A stretch of DNA of 64,000 nucleotides from Cymbidium sinense (Eukaryota; Streptophyta; Magnoliopsida; Asparagales; Orchidaceae): positions 59,052,268-59,116,267 of the forward strand of contig CM038218.1 of the NCBI GenBank assembly GCA_021442155.1. The letters run 5' to 3'. The position numbers were made by a program, and so were the translations under genes. Shown one piece after another: positions 25,449 to 37,651 of the stretch; positions within the stretch are counted from its first letter, which is position 1, and each line of letters begins with the position of its first letter. Below the pieces are notes generated by a model, which saw only the letters and a program-made list of their open reading frames with translations, was not told the DNA's origin and made no database searches.

Positions 25449-25976
25449 TTACAAACTGATACAAAGCTGCAAGAACAAAAATGCTAATGCTCCTGCTTTG
25501 ACAACCACTGACCATGGAATACCATAACTCCCCTTCCCAAATAGTCCCCTTACAAACGGCCAGAAGGTGATCAAAATCCACCCACTACACACCATCTCCC
25601 CTACCTCGCCCGCCGTCTTCGCTCCGATCGCCCACCCTGCCCGCCCGAGCAAGGCCACACCCGCTGCAGTCATGTGCACGAGCACCAACGCCGTGCCGGA
25701 GATAAAGATGGGCGACCCGTCGAAGGTGAATCGGCCCGGATTGCAATGGCCGGGTTGCTGCAATTGGTCCTTCCGCGTGACCTCGAAGACGGTCTCGGAG
25801 ACGCCGAGGAGTTTGAAGACGACGGAGAGGAAGCCGAGGAGGAAGGCGGTCCACGAGGTTATCGTTGCATCGCGGTTTCCACCATTCCACGATACGACTT
25901 GCTTGTATTCTTCGAAGCTGTAGATTATGTAGCTGACAAACAGCGCTGCTACTAGCAAGAACTCTCTCTCTGATGC
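25449..25976 (-). CDS. CSLH: CSLH-type last exon (C-terminal transmembrane region)
   Basis: 176 codons including the stop, intact. Acceptor TATGCAG|GCATCA. It starts 'ASEREFLLVAALFV' and includes 'ITSWTAFLLGFLSVVFKLLG', 'SETVFEVTRKDQ', 'NPGRFTFDGSPIFI', then 'FWPFVRGLFGKGSYGIPWS' and a final hydrophobic helix. Spacing and motifs match the C-terminal membrane domain of CSLH proteins more closely than CSLE/G as far as can be judged by eye. Confidence 0.88.
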   Translation of the reverse strand, partial: ASEREFLLVAALFVSYIIYSFEEYKQVVSWNGGNRDATITSWTAFLLGFLSVVFKLLGVSETVFEVTRKDQLQQPGHCNPGRFTFDGSPIFISGTALVLVHMTAAGVALLGRAGWAIGAKTAGEVGEMVCSGWILITFWPFVRGLFGKGSYGIPWSVVVKAGALAFLFLQLCISL

Positions 25977-26135
25977 CTGCATATACCACTGATTTATATA
26001 CATACTAGAGATATTATTCAGACATTTATGTTTATTTTATGTTTTAATATCTCCATACTAAAAAATTTGGCTTCATAATATTAGTTGTTTAACATATTGA
26101 TTTTTTTTTAATTTTTTTATTTATGAATTATATAC

Positions 26136-26486
26136 CTTGGGCAAAAAGGAGGTTCCGGTGATCAGACTGTAAGCTGGGAGAAGAGAGTAAGTTAATTCGG
26201 GGACAGAGCGAACAGCCCAAATATTGATGAGTAAATAAGCAAGGCACTGGCGGAACTGGAGTTGCTTGGTGAGACTAGGCACCACGGGGCTATTTTTGTG
26301 GAGTAGGATTTCCAATAGGCCTGTGGCCCATCTCTTGTACTGGGTTAGGCTTGCTGGGCCGCCTGTCGGTGCAGATCCAAGAAATCCTGGTGGGTCGGGA
26401 TTGAAGAAGGCTGACTTCCAGCCCATGGAATGAATTCGTAGCCCGGTCAAAACGTCTTCTGTCATGGATCCATAGACCCATCCTAT
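26136..26486 (-). CDS. CSLH: CSLH-type exon with TED and QxxRW catalytic motifs
   Basis: 117 codons, phase 0 at both ends (AACAG|ATAGGATGG and CCCAAG|GTATAT). It encodes 'IGWVYGSMTEDVLTGLRIH', 'PPGFLGSAPTGGPASLTQYK', 'RWATGLLEIL' and 'LQFRQCLAYLLINIWAVRS', ending 'TGTSFLPK'. Fully open and highly conserved, in contrast to the exons upstream. Confidence 0.9.
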
Positions 26487-27497
26487 CTGTTACAGACATT
26501 GCAAAAGCCTAATAATTAATAAGACATTTTTTCCATAAAATATACCATCATATAATTAACCACTATATCTATATATATATAAAATCTTTTGATTTTACTG
26601 TTAAATCCTGAAATTTTAATTTATTAAGCATATAATATTTACATAGATTTTGTTCAGGACGACGCTACTTACTGGCCATTTTATTCGCTGAAAGATAGAA
26701 AAGAAAATCTCGCTTAATCTAATTATCTCATTAAGAGACAAAAGCTCTCGAGTTTAAATATTCTTTCAACTTTTGAAAGTACATTGCACAATATTTAAAA
26801 TAAAAGATAAGAAAAAAGTACTTTAATTCAAATAAATTATTTTGAAATTGGAAATGAGGAAATGGATATTAGTGCATTATTTGGTTTTAACCAAAATCAA
26901 AACCAAAGTAATTATATAACTAGTAATTGATTGATTTTAATTAAAAAACTTTGATTTTGATTTTATCAGTTAAATAAAATTTTGAAACTAAATAAATCAA
27001 AGTAATTATATATAATACAATATTAATTTACATAATAAGTTTATCTATTATATATTATTTTTTTATTTTGATTTGCTTTTTGAATCATTAATTTTTCAAA
27101 ATACTTTTAATATATAATAGGCTCCATCAACTTTAAGTCAAAACTTCTTAAGAAAAATTAGTTTTAAATATTTTTTTAGCAAGAATTAATTATATTTTTA
27201 TTATATTTATATTTTATTTTTATTATACAATAAAAAATTAAAAATTTTAAATATACCGATTTATCCAAAACCAAACTAAAATAAAACAAAAATATTATTT
27301 TTTGTTTTAAAATTTGTATCCAATCCATCCAAATCAACCAAAATTGGATATATTTTTAGATGTTTATTATTCAGTAATTTTTTTAATTTTAATTACATTA
27401 CTGATAATAACAATAATATTTTATTGCTAATTAGCAAAAATGAAAATGAAAGTGTATGTATATGTATGCATGTATATATATATATATGTTGTATAAC

Positions 27498-27552
<55 letters not shown>

Positions 27553-27730
27553 ATGTCTTATGCATTTGCATATTTAACATCCAAAAATTGATATTTATGT
27601 ATATAATATTTTCTTATTGAGAATATATATTCACTTTAGAAAAGTTAATGATGATGATAATTTTATATGATATTGAAGATTTATATATTATTTATATAAA
27701 TATTAGATATATATATATATATGTATGTAA

Positions 27731-27824
<94 letters not shown>

Positions 27825-27843
27825 TTCTACTACTGATAATTAC
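26487..27843 (-). other. CSLH-type intron with AT microsatellites; expected exon absent
   Basis: A/T-rich with (AT)n at 27502-27549 and 27735-27821. In related genes an exon for the roughly 80 residues before 'GKEIGWVYGS' would lie here, but no such coding sequence can be read in any frame. Replacement by microsatellite expansion or an assembly gap are both possible. Confidence 0.5.
27735..27821. repeat. (AT)n microsatellite beside a CSLH-type exon
   Basis: About 85 bp of TA repeats starting some 15 bp beyond the donor site of the exon at 27844-27946, on the intron side. Confidence 0.95.
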
Positions 27844-27946
27844 CATCTGCTTGTTTATTCTGGCCTTCAAGTTGAGAGGGCGAAGAGCCATAAATGGCTT
27901 TTCTCCTATGAAAACATCCAGTTCCTGCATTTAAAGGACCTTGAAT
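27844..27946 (-). CDS. CSLH: CSLH-type exon with GTGCFHRRK motif
   Basis: 103 bp, acceptor CTTGCAG|ATTCAAGG and donor GATG|GTAATT. It encodes 'IQGPLNAGTGCFHRRKAIYG' then 'SSPSQLEGQNKQAD'. 'GTGCFHRRK.IYG' is a cellulose synthase superfamily hallmark, following the substrate-binding DCD. The donor-side intron is a long (AT)n run. Confidence 0.85.
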
Positions 27947-28077
27947 CTGCAAGTCCTTTAAAACTGAAACCATATGGATTAATTAATAATTTAGGATCAA
28001 ACATCAGGATAGTAATCGATTATTGGAAGATTAAAAGAACATGAGTTATTTTAAATTATTTTAAAGGAAAAAAAAAC

Positions 28078-28266
28078 CTTCTGCAAGACCTCCAACTGGT
28101 TTCCAAATCATCTTTCAGACCTCCATAAAATCTTTGAGGGATTTGAGCGTAGCCACAAGACGCTTTTTTCTTAAATAAGTAGAAGACACATTCCATGGAG
28201 GATTACTTTGGGATTATTAGCAAACATGTCGCAGTCCAAATTTAGAGAATGTTTGTCATCATGCTG
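28078..28266 (-). pseudogene. CSLH: CSLH-type exon with DCD motif, carrying small deletions
   Basis: Begins after CTCAG with 'MMTN', followed by 'LNLDCDMFANNPKVILHGMC'. It then slips frame and resumes as 'CGYAQIPQRFYGGLKDD', and slips again before 'LEVLQK' at donor AAG|GTTTTT. At least three gaps of 2-10 bases relative to family members are needed to explain it, while surviving words match closely. DCD supplies the substrate/metal-binding aspartates. Confidence 0.8.
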
Positions 28267-28499
28267 AGTTTATGTAAATTAACAAATTAAACAGACAATT
28301 ATTGCTTAATTATAAATTTTTTATAATTTATTTTAATAAAATATTTTAAAAATTTAGAGATATTGATTAATCGCCGATTTTATATCTGCCTTATGGATTA
28401 CCGGTATAATGGGGAGAATTTCTGATCTACAATTCTTATATATTTACATATATCCTAAAATGGCAGAACGTATTCCCTCTCTCTCGTCATTATTTTCTC

Positions 28500-28805
28500 C
28501 TCAATTTTTTTTAATATATAATTTAAAATTATTTAAAATATATAAATAAATAATTTTAGTAAATAAATAAATTATATAAATAAAGTATATATATATATAA
28601 ATTTATTTAGTTATTTTTTAAATTATAAATATTTTTTAAGTTTAGGTAAATAATTAAAAAATATTTAAAATATATAAATAAATAAATAGTTATTTATATT
28701 AATATATATTTAATTAGTTATATTTATTTTATATAATTAGTTAAATAAATAAATAAATAAATAATTTTAAATTATATCATTTAGTTATTTTATATTTAGA
28801 AAATA

Positions 28806-28848
<43 letters not shown>

Positions 28849-28949
28849 TATATATTTTATTCCTTTCTTTATTTATTTAATTATTTATTTATTTATTTTT
28901 TATATTTTTGTTATTATTTTATGTTTTATTATTATATTATATATATATC

Positions 28950-28983
<34 letters not shown>

Positions 28984-30130
28984 TATTTTATATAAATTAT
29001 TTTTTAAATTATATTTTAAATATTTTAAATTATTTATATAACTTAAAAATATTTATATAATTTAAATATATAAATAACTAAATATTTTATAAATATATAA
29101 ATAACAAAAATTTTATATAATTTAAAAATTTATTTATTTAATTAATATATATTTTAAATAAATAAATATTTAAATTTTACAAATAGCTAATTAAATAAAT
29201 ATATATAAAACTAATTATTTATTTATTTTAAATATTTTATATTATTTTATATAACTAAAAATATTTATATAATTTAAATATAAAATAAAAATAAATTTAT
29301 ATATATTTATATTAATTTATATTTTATATAATTATATTTTAAATAATTTTAGTAAAATAAATTATATAAATATTTTTATAAATTATATAAATAAAGTATA
29401 TATATATATATCATATATATAATATATACATATATTTTAGTTATTTATATATTTAAAATTATATAAATATTTTAATGATAAATAATATAAAAATATTTAA
29501 AATATATAAATAAATGTATAAGGTATATATACATATATATATATATATATTATATATATAATATATATATATAATATATATGATATATATATTTTATTTT
29601 ATTTAATTAATATTTATGTATTTTAAAAAATATTTATTTTATTTAAAAATATATAATAGTTAAATAAATAAATCATATAACAAATTATATAAATATTTTG
29701 TTATTTTATACATTTATTAAATTTAGTTATTTATATTTTAAATTATATAAATTTTAAAGTTATAAAATAATTTAAAATATTTAAAAAATATAATTTAAAA
29801 ATTTTATATAAAATATTTTAATTATATATACATTATTACAAGTCCATAATAATAATAATTAACACAAAAAAATAAAAAAATAAAAAAAAAAAAAAAAATA
29901 AATAATTTTAATAAACAAAAAAGAAAGGAATAAATATATAATAAAATATATATTATTATTATATATTATATTATATATATATATGATATATAATATATAT
30001 ATATATATTATATATATATATATACATATATAAATAACTAAATATTTTAAATATATAAATAACCAAAATATTTATATATTTAAAATTATTTATTTATTTA
30101 TTTAACTAATTATATATTTTAAATAAATAA

Positions 30131-30214
<84 letters not shown>

Positions 30215-30400
30215 TTTATTTATATAATTTATTTATTTAAAAAATTAACTAATTATATTTTAAAAATAAATAACTAATTAAATATATACATATATATATA
30301 CTTTAATATATAATTTATTTATTTACTAAAAATTATTTATTTATATATTTTAAATAATTTTAAATTATATATAAAAATTGAAGAAAATTAAAGAGAGAGA
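28500..30400. repeat. Extreme A/T low-complexity tract
   Basis: About 1.9 kb built from TATATA runs and TTTAAATATTT/ATAAATAAATA words, with only scattered G or C. It includes long (AT)n runs at 28810-28840 and 30137-30213. Several segments recur in direct and inverted form ('taaataaataaataa' / 'ttatttatttattta'), giving strong potential for local strand pairing. Confidence 0.85.
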
Positions 30401-31494
30401 GAAAAATGAGAGAGAAAAAAATTAGGATATAATAACATAAGAATTAATCTATGTAAATCTTAAAAAAAAAAAAAATTTATTTTTAGTTATTTAAATCGAC
30501 TATTATTTTGAAATTTTTTTAAAAACGTGCTTATTCCGCTAATTAAAGTTTTAATCATACTTAGTTTAAAAATTTTGCCAATTATTAATAGGAAAAAGGG
30601 ATATTTACATACACAGCGCCTAATTCTTATATATTTACATATGTAATATCTAAACTTTTATTTTATATAAATAGCATCTAAAATTTTATTTTATTATAAA
30701 AAAATAGTATCATCATTATTTTTTAAAAATTAAATGCAGCTTTTCATGCATAAAAAAAGTTATATTTGGAGAGCTTTTTGAGATCTCTTTTGTTTTTATT
30801 TTTGTTTTATATTTTTATTTTATTTTGTTTCAAAATAAAGCATATTTATGATAATTATTATTTTTAAAAATATTCAAAATATTTAAAAACTGTTTTGAAT
30901 ATTTTTTTAAATAATATTATTTATTTTTTAAAATAAATAAAAGTACATCAAATAAATATGATTTTAGAAATAGCATGAAAATAAAAATAAAAAATACAAA
31001 ATAAAATTGACCCAAATAGCCCATTAGTAAATATCAAACTTTAGCTCTTAGATAAATAAATGCATAAGAATTATGTGCCATGCATCCAAAATTTCTTTTA
31101 AAATACTTTTAAGATATTCTAACTGAAATTTTTATTTGAATGGATTAAAAAGTCCTTAAATCCGCTTTAAGATGAGTGTAATAAATAAGTAATTATTATT
31201 GTATTTACATTAAAGCAAATCTAAGGATTTTAAAAGTTATCCTAATCATTTTTAGTCACTAATTTTGATCTAAAAAATTTTCATTATTATTTTTTTGTTT
31301 AATTATATTATGAAAACATTAAGTTATCAATTGTTAATTATTCAAATATTAAGTTTTTAACAATCATCTGATTAGTATTACAGTATGATGTGATTTAAGT
31401 TTGGTATCTATTAAATCATGAGACAAAATTAAGTGCTAATGTTTAGAGTAATGCTATAATAAGTAATCCACAACATTTTTTTTAATGACATGAT

Positions 31495-32255
31495 TGTTGT
31501 TGTTTAGAAAACCAGTAGATGAAAGTTACTTTTAGCCTTTATGAAATCCAAAGACACACACGATTTAAAGAAATGAAGAAAACTCTAAATTTTACGTGAA
31601 AAACCTCTAAAAGAGAGAAAATCACGGGGCCTAGCTCAGTAAGAATCTTCCACTATATATTTGTTTCATAGTACAAAATTTCCCGATAACGGAAGTACAA
31701 AATTGTATGAGAAGAGACAATAAGAATCGATAACGCCATATATAGTCAAGTTGTAATAGTTGCATGAGAAGGTACGATAAACAACGGATCAACGACTAAC
31801 CATGGTATGACGGAGATGTGATGACGAGGGATCAATCTACGGCTGGCGGCTTGACAACCGTGGTGACACGTGCTTGGAGGATTTTCGCTTTAGAGCTCTC
31901 TCCTCTCTTACTGGCTCATGTGAAAAATGATATTTATAGATGGAGGTGATATTAGAATAAATGCAAAACCCGTACCACTCCACTCCATCGGACGGCTCAT
32001 GATGATTCCCTTGATCATATGATGTATTTTGTGTATTTGAATATTCAAATGAAGTCGAAATTATGAGATCTTGGGCTTGTTAGATTTGGCTCCAAGAGAT
32101 TTTTGACTATAAACACTTGTTTGAAAGCATTTTAGATTTAACGATATCCCAAAGTTTCCAATGATATTTTAATTGCTTGATCTCCAGCCAACTTCGGATC
32201 AACTTGCTTTTAACATCAAGATTTGTGCTCAATAAGTATTTTAAGTGTCATATCA
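31495..32255 (-). repeat. 3' LTR of the non-autonomous element
   Basis: The minus strand begins TGATATGACACTTAAAATAC at 32255 and is homologous throughout to the LTRs at 46565, 56185, 57033 and 63113, including the 'CAAATATGAAGTGTTTATAG' equivalents and the promoter-like segment with 'TATAAATA' and 'GAGAGGAGAGAGCTCTAAAG'. It ends at TTTTCTAAACAACA near 31495. Confidence 0.85.
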
Positions 32256-33009
32256 GTTACCCCCTATTTTTGGATGACATTATCTCAATCATCCAAAAAT
32301 ATATACGCAAAATACTTGAAAATAACTGATTCTTCAATGAAATTTGTGTGCCAATTAATCATACATTTTAAAAGAATAGATCTTCATGGGAGCACAAGAT
32401 TATGATCACGAAGCGGGTGAGTAGAATGTGTACACGAGCGAGAGATTTCGGTTATGGACCCTTCCGGATATTTATGAGCTTGGCACTGTGAGTCTCAAGG
32501 TGCACTGCGGGCGCCATACGGCCATGGGCTTCACGACTCAGGATGCCACATGATGCCGGAGCCGGACAAGCGGGCATGGACCGTGAAAGTGGGTCGGCGG
32601 TGAAAACACACAGTCACGCTGGAGCGCGGTCATGGTCGGCGCTACAAAAGAGGAGGTCCGGGCTGGCGGTGGGCCGTGCACGCCACAGTATGGACAACGC
32701 GTTGGGTTGTCGGGACTTGGTCTCGGCCGCAGAACCGGCGCAGTTGGGCGATAATAGCGAAGAGCGTATGGTGCCGGGACGAAGCGGACCCATGAGGGTT
32801 TTTTTTGTCCGTTTTTGCCCGTTTTGACCCATTTTCACCCATTTTGGATGATTTTCAGCAGGCTTTTGCAATTTTTCTTTGATTTTTTATCTTTTTATCC
32901 CTATAGGGGGTCTATAAAAACCCTTAGGGCCAAGGGAGAAGGCAGACTCCTCATATGCTTGCGTGTTCCTCTTCTTCTTAAGAGGAGGTCATTCGAGGTC
33001 AAGATGTAG

Positions 33010-33280
33010 TTCATAAAGGGCTGATTTTCCCTCGAAAGAGGCGCAACCGCCTTCGGACCGACCGTTGAATCAAAGGCCCGTAGTTCATACGCGGGCCCGG
33101 TTTTTCTCGAAAGAGTATCAACCGCCTTAAAACCGACCGGGTTCAAGGCGATCAAGACGTCATACGACGATGCTCAATTTTCCTCGAAAGAGCATCAAGC
33201 GCCGGACCGAATGAGCGAGCCGTAGTTCATCTGGGTTCCGTCCAAAAGAGGTTAACCGCCTTGTCGGACCACCGGTTTGA
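33010..33280 (-). repeat. Repeat block B of the non-autonomous element
   Basis: About four copies, near 33024, 33103, 33178 and 33240, of a roughly 75-bp unit with 'TTTTCCTCGAAAGAG..TCAACCGCCTT..GACCG' on the + strand. The same unit, in the same place relative to the LTR, occurs five times at 55112-55440 in the larger element. Confidence 0.8.
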
Positions 33281-33477
33281 GGTGATGATCGGCAGCGGCG
33301 GATAGACGAAGGGTGGCCGACGTAGTCAGCGGATGACCGCAACGATAGTGACCGGCGAGATGGCCGGCGATACGGAGGCGGACCAAGTGATGATGACGGG
33401 ACCGAGGGTGTCAAGATCAACACGGCGATAGTTGACGGTGGCGGTAGCCGGTAATTCGGGATGACCGGCGACGATGA

Positions 33478-33910
33478 GAATTTTGACCTATCCGGTTGTG
33501 TCGAGGCGACTTCGATAACGTAGAGTTTAGAATCAAGGATTTTAACCTATCGAGGTTTGTCGTGTGACTTCGATGACATTAACTTATGGAAGAGGTCAAT
33601 TGAATGCTGAGGATTTTAATCAATCCGAGGTTATTTGTCGAGTGACAATGACGTTAACTTATGGAAGAGGTTGAATTGAACCGAAGACTTTTGACTCGAG
33701 GTTGTTTGTGAGAGTGACTGATGTTACCTGCAGAAGAGGTTGAATTGAATCCGTTGAGAATTTTGACCTATCCGGTTGTTTGTGAGAATTATGACATTAA
33801 CCTATATGGAAAAGGTGGCGGATGTCCACCAATGACCTTTTGACCTATCTAGGTATCGACAAAGTGTTACTTGACTTCTACTATGGAAGAGTCCGATTAA
33901 GTCTTGGATT
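33478..33910 (-). repeat. Repeat block A of the non-autonomous element
   Basis: About six copies of a roughly 72-78 bp unit containing 'TTTTGACCTATCCGGTTGT', a short 'GA.T..GA..TTAAC' and 'TATGGAAGAGGT'. It is homologous, in element orientation, to the block at 52716-53050. Confidence 0.8.
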
Positions 33911-34149
33911 GATCATTTCGAGATACAACGTGAGTTGTATATTTCTCTGAGAGAAATGAAGAAGAAGCTTGTAAGAAAAATCATAAACTCATTACTTTGA
34001 TAATGTTGGTGATACAATATTGAGATAACTTAACAAAAGGGACGAGATACATTTTTAGAAAGAGTTAACAAAAGATAAGAGGTGGAGAGGAAAAGATAAG
34101 TAGGGTAAATTAAAGACTACAATATTTATGCACTAAGGATTTTACATAT

Positions 34150-36130
34150 AAGACTTTTTAGAGACCCTCCATGTTCCAAGTTTTAGGGAAGATTTTTTTC
34201 TCTGGATCTTTGGTCATACGACGGTCATTTGATAAGGGGGAAGCAAATATTTCTGTGCAAAACTCTCTGAGATACTTATTTATCTTGCAGATGTTGAAGG
34301 TCACCGAATAGCGTGATTGAGCTTGTGTGAGGTAACATGATTGTGTTATTTGTTGGTTTCCACAGACCACTCCAACCACAATAGGAGTTTAAAATTTCAT
34401 CTTAAGATGAGGTACCGCGACAAAGACCAAGATTGATTGGAGGGGTCTTCCAAAGATAGCGTTGCATGTCAATTTGACTTGATCACTATGAGGTGAGTGA
34501 GTGACTTGTTAAGAAATTCTCAGAACAATGGGAAGGGTGATTGTCCCTCCACTGCAGGCAATTATCAAACCCATATAATGGTCCTGTAGTGGGTTGAAGT
34601 TTTTCCTTAACTAGGCCCATGCTAAGAAAGTTGGAGTAAAATAAAACATCAACGACACTCCTATTATCAATCAAAATTCTTTTAACAATATAATGTCATT
34701 TCCAAGATGACAAAAGGATCTTGATGCGAGAACTTCCTCAAGTCTAAGTCATTAAAAGTGGTGGGATGATTAATACAAGATTTTTTTAACTCCGACTCTT
34801 TAAAGGTGACGATGAATACTTGATTAGATAATAGTGGCCCACTTGCAATCGTTTCAATTTCTCTGACTATGTGGCAGATATTATGTTGTTTCTGTGATGA
34901 TTGTCCTGATTGCCCCCTATTGGAGTTATGTTTGCTTGAACTATTTGGTTTTGCATAAATTGACGTAGATATCCCTATTGAATGAGCCTCTCAATTTCTT
35001 CTTTAAGTTATTTACACGCTTGATAAGTCCACGACTTGATGGAAGTGACAATATTACTCGATTTCGAATTTGATTTTAGTGGATGTGGCCACTTGATGGT
35101 CTCTTCATCTCGAATAGCCAACAAGACGTTAACACGATGTGTTTAGCGTATTCGTATGGTTCCGTCGTTGATGCGGGCCGTGGAGGAGATCATGTCTTGT
35201 TGCTTCTCGATGATTGTTGATCTGTGTTTCCTATAGCACTCTTGTTTTCTGGATAGTTCAAATTATTTGATGGCATTAATAGCCTCATCGAGAATTTGCG
35301 CACACGGTGAACCAAGTCGAAAGGAATGACAAAGTGACGAGTAGAAAGGCCGCGGAGCCCTCCAAGAAAAACTCCTCTCAATAATTCAGGGTCTACCCCA
35401 GGTATTTGGCGAGCCAAGGAGAATCTAAGTATTCTTTAAGTGATTCACTCTTATTTTGATGAATCGGAGATGGGAGGAATCTTTAATGATCCTAATAAAT
35501 GAACTGCTCTACAAAATCTCGGTGAGTTACAAAGGTATGAATGGATTCCTTTGGGAGGAGTAGAATGCGAAGCTTGCCCCTTGAGGGTAATGGGAAAGAC
35601 GACAAAGGTGTCGAGCTCGTTGGATATGCATGAAGCCTGTAATGGTCGGCGTGTGGGGTCACGCCCATCATGGGAATCAATGCTGCTTGAAACCCACGAA
35701 AGAAAGATGTTGAAGCTAAAGGTGAGATTCCTCATACGGTGAGGGAGGATGATGTCTTCGTGAAATTCATCTGCATTAAGCATCGTAATTCTACACGATA
35801 ACATCTCGGTGAGTCATCAGACGAATGTGCCAGCAAAGTCAGGATATCGACATAGTCTCGCGAGGAACCGTCAAAGATTAGATTTGACCTCCCACGGCTA
35901 ACGATCGATCTTGGGGAGATGTGTTAGAATGCCGCCTCGCAAAAGTGGGATCATCTCATTTGAGACTCTTCCATTCCCACGATCTTCTAAAGAGATTCAT
36001 GTCGCACCTTCATCGACAGCCCGCTATCGTGGGGAAGAAAGCGTAAGGCGCCCTTGGTTGAATTGGTTTGAGTGATGAGTTAGAGTGGGATTATTGAATA
36101 TTGAATAATATTGGTGTTCAAAAATTGTGA
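34150..36130 (-). pseudogene. gag and protease remnants of the non-autonomous element
   Basis: Frames at 35451-35804, 35190-35417 and 34486-34674 keep words of retrotransposon gag ('LLRGVFLGGLR') and retropepsin ('IDNRSVVDVLF', the D-x-[GS]-S region with the Gly replaced by Arg). Each is separated by stops or shifts. Confidence 0.7.
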
Positions 36131-36159
36131 TTGAGGGATTTTTTACGTTATTTTAAAAT

Positions 36160-36753
36160 GCTATATTATTAAAAAGAAAAAGTTTAATTTTTATGAAAAA
36201 TAATAATTATCATTTAAAGTGAATAAGAAAATATAAATTTTACTAAAAAATAAAAAAAACAATAATCTTCCACTATGTATTTTTTTCATAGTACAAAATT
36301 TCCGATAACTGAGTAAAATAATAAAAAATAGATGAGAATATATAAAACAAATATATATAATGCTCGTTGTAATAGTTTATAATATAGATAGATGATAACA
36401 AATGGATGAAGGTCGTCATGATAAAAAAATATACGACGACAAATCATATTAACAATGAGTGCAAATTAAAGGATTTTCAAGCTGTACTCTCTCCTCTCTT
36501 TTGCTTTCAAAGATGCTATTTATGAGTGGATTCAGAATACAGTAAAAAAAACCCGCATGTATATCTGGATGAATTCATGATGATTTGATCATAATGATAT
36601 ATTAAAAAAAAAATTTAATTATGTATTTATTAGATCCGTCGTCGAGCTGATTGACTATAAATACATGTTTGAAATATTTAGGGATTTAACCGATATTGTT
36701 CAATGTCTTTGTTTTAACATCAAGATTTGCTTTTTGACAAATTCCTGTAATCA
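36160..36753 (-). repeat. 5' LTR of the non-autonomous element (eroded)
   Basis: Partially matches the other LTRs: 'CATAGTACAAAATTTCC', 'CTCTCCTCTCTTTTGC', 'GACTATAAATACATGTTTGA' and 'AACATCAAGATTTGC' on the + strand. It is about 170 bp shorter than its partner, through many small gaps. Confidence 0.7.
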
Positions 36754-37651
36754 GATAATATTTTTCATCATAAATTCTTAAAAATATAATCAAAATATAA
36801 TTAAAATATGAGTCTAAATAGGATAATAATGCAGTACGAAAATGCACTACCACATATTTTTGCTTCTAATTTTTAGACGTGCTAAAAATTGATGCTGAAA
36901 TTGAATGGTTGTGATTTTTTTAAGAATATTTAAGTAAATTTAATCGTAAATTCATACACATAATGTATATATAAAAATTTGAACTCAAGATATTTTAGTT
37001 GAAAATTAAAGTTCTACACCAATAAGCTGAGATACTTGCACTACCGTTAGAGTGATTTTAAAAATAATCATCCATATTGGGGCCCACATACGATCAGCCA
37101 TTAAAAAAAAAAAAAGATCTCTGCAACTTTTGTGGCGTTGTATCTTAGGTATCTAGAAATACAATAGTCCAAAATAATTGAGCTAAGGCATGACGATAGT
37201 ATTTTGAAATTTTTTCTTTGTTTTTGTCCTAATGTGCGTGCATGTGCGCATGAATATAGCGTGAAATTTGTCTTTATATGCTTTGTCACTTTCACAATTG
37301 AAAAGTATATATATTATTTTATTTTATGAAAGATAATATATTTTTAAATTGTTTTATTGATTTTTTTTTTAATTTGAAAGGACATTATCATATTCTAATC
37401 ATTATCATAGTTATACGTGCAATTAAGAAATTTTAATGATGAATTTTTTTTAAAAAAGTAACTAAATACTTCTCTTAATATTTAGCTTTTAAAAGGTTGA
37501 TAGAATGTTTTTTTTCAACAACTAAAAAATATAAATTCAAATTATACTTTAATAATTAATCATTAATTTTTAATTTAATTGTTATTAAAGCTCAATTTAA
37601 AAATAGTCCCCTTATAAAATATATAAAAATATGTACTGAATATTTGCTTAC

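Larger units (their letters stand above)
31495..36753 (-). mobile_element. Non-autonomous Ty3/Gypsy element (gag/protease remnants, no pol), inside the CSLH-type intron
   Basis: In minus orientation: 5' LTR about 36160-36753 (eroded), internal region 32256-36160, 3' LTR 31495-32255. The internal start matches that of the 46.6-kb element ('CCCTCAATCACAA.TTTTGAACACC'). Gag words include 'LEARQIPGVDPELLRGVFLG' at about 35300-35430. The protease remnant 'IDNRSVVDVLFYSNFLSMG' is at about 34620-34672. There is no reverse transcriptase, RNase H or integrase. The 3' part is two tandem-repeat blocks and a GC-rich segment, collinear with the larger element. A purine tract (AAAAATAGGGGGTAAC) abuts the 3' LTR. 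No clear target duplication was seen. Confidence 0.85.
28267..37651 (-). other. 9.4-kb CSLH-type intron
   Basis: Contains the 1.9-kb almost pure A/T tract (28500-30400) and a Gypsy-type element in the same orientation as the gene (31495-36753). No other gene was recognised; 30400-31490 and 36754-37650 are AT-rich without features. Confidence 0.7.

Noticed and set aside
25567..25989. Long open frames on both strands overlapping the last CSLH-type exon
   Set aside because: They are frame shadows of the GC-rich coding exon; only the frame with 'SETVFEVTRKD' and 'GRFTFDGSPIF' matches a family.
27703..28044. Open frames with long Ile-Tyr runs
   Set aside because: They are translations of an (AT)n microsatellite joined to the neighbouring exon in a wrong frame.
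31625..31645. tRNA-like 'GGCCTAGCTCAGTAAG'
   Set aside because: Only a D-arm-like word. No anticodon or T arm could be paired, and it lies within an LTR.
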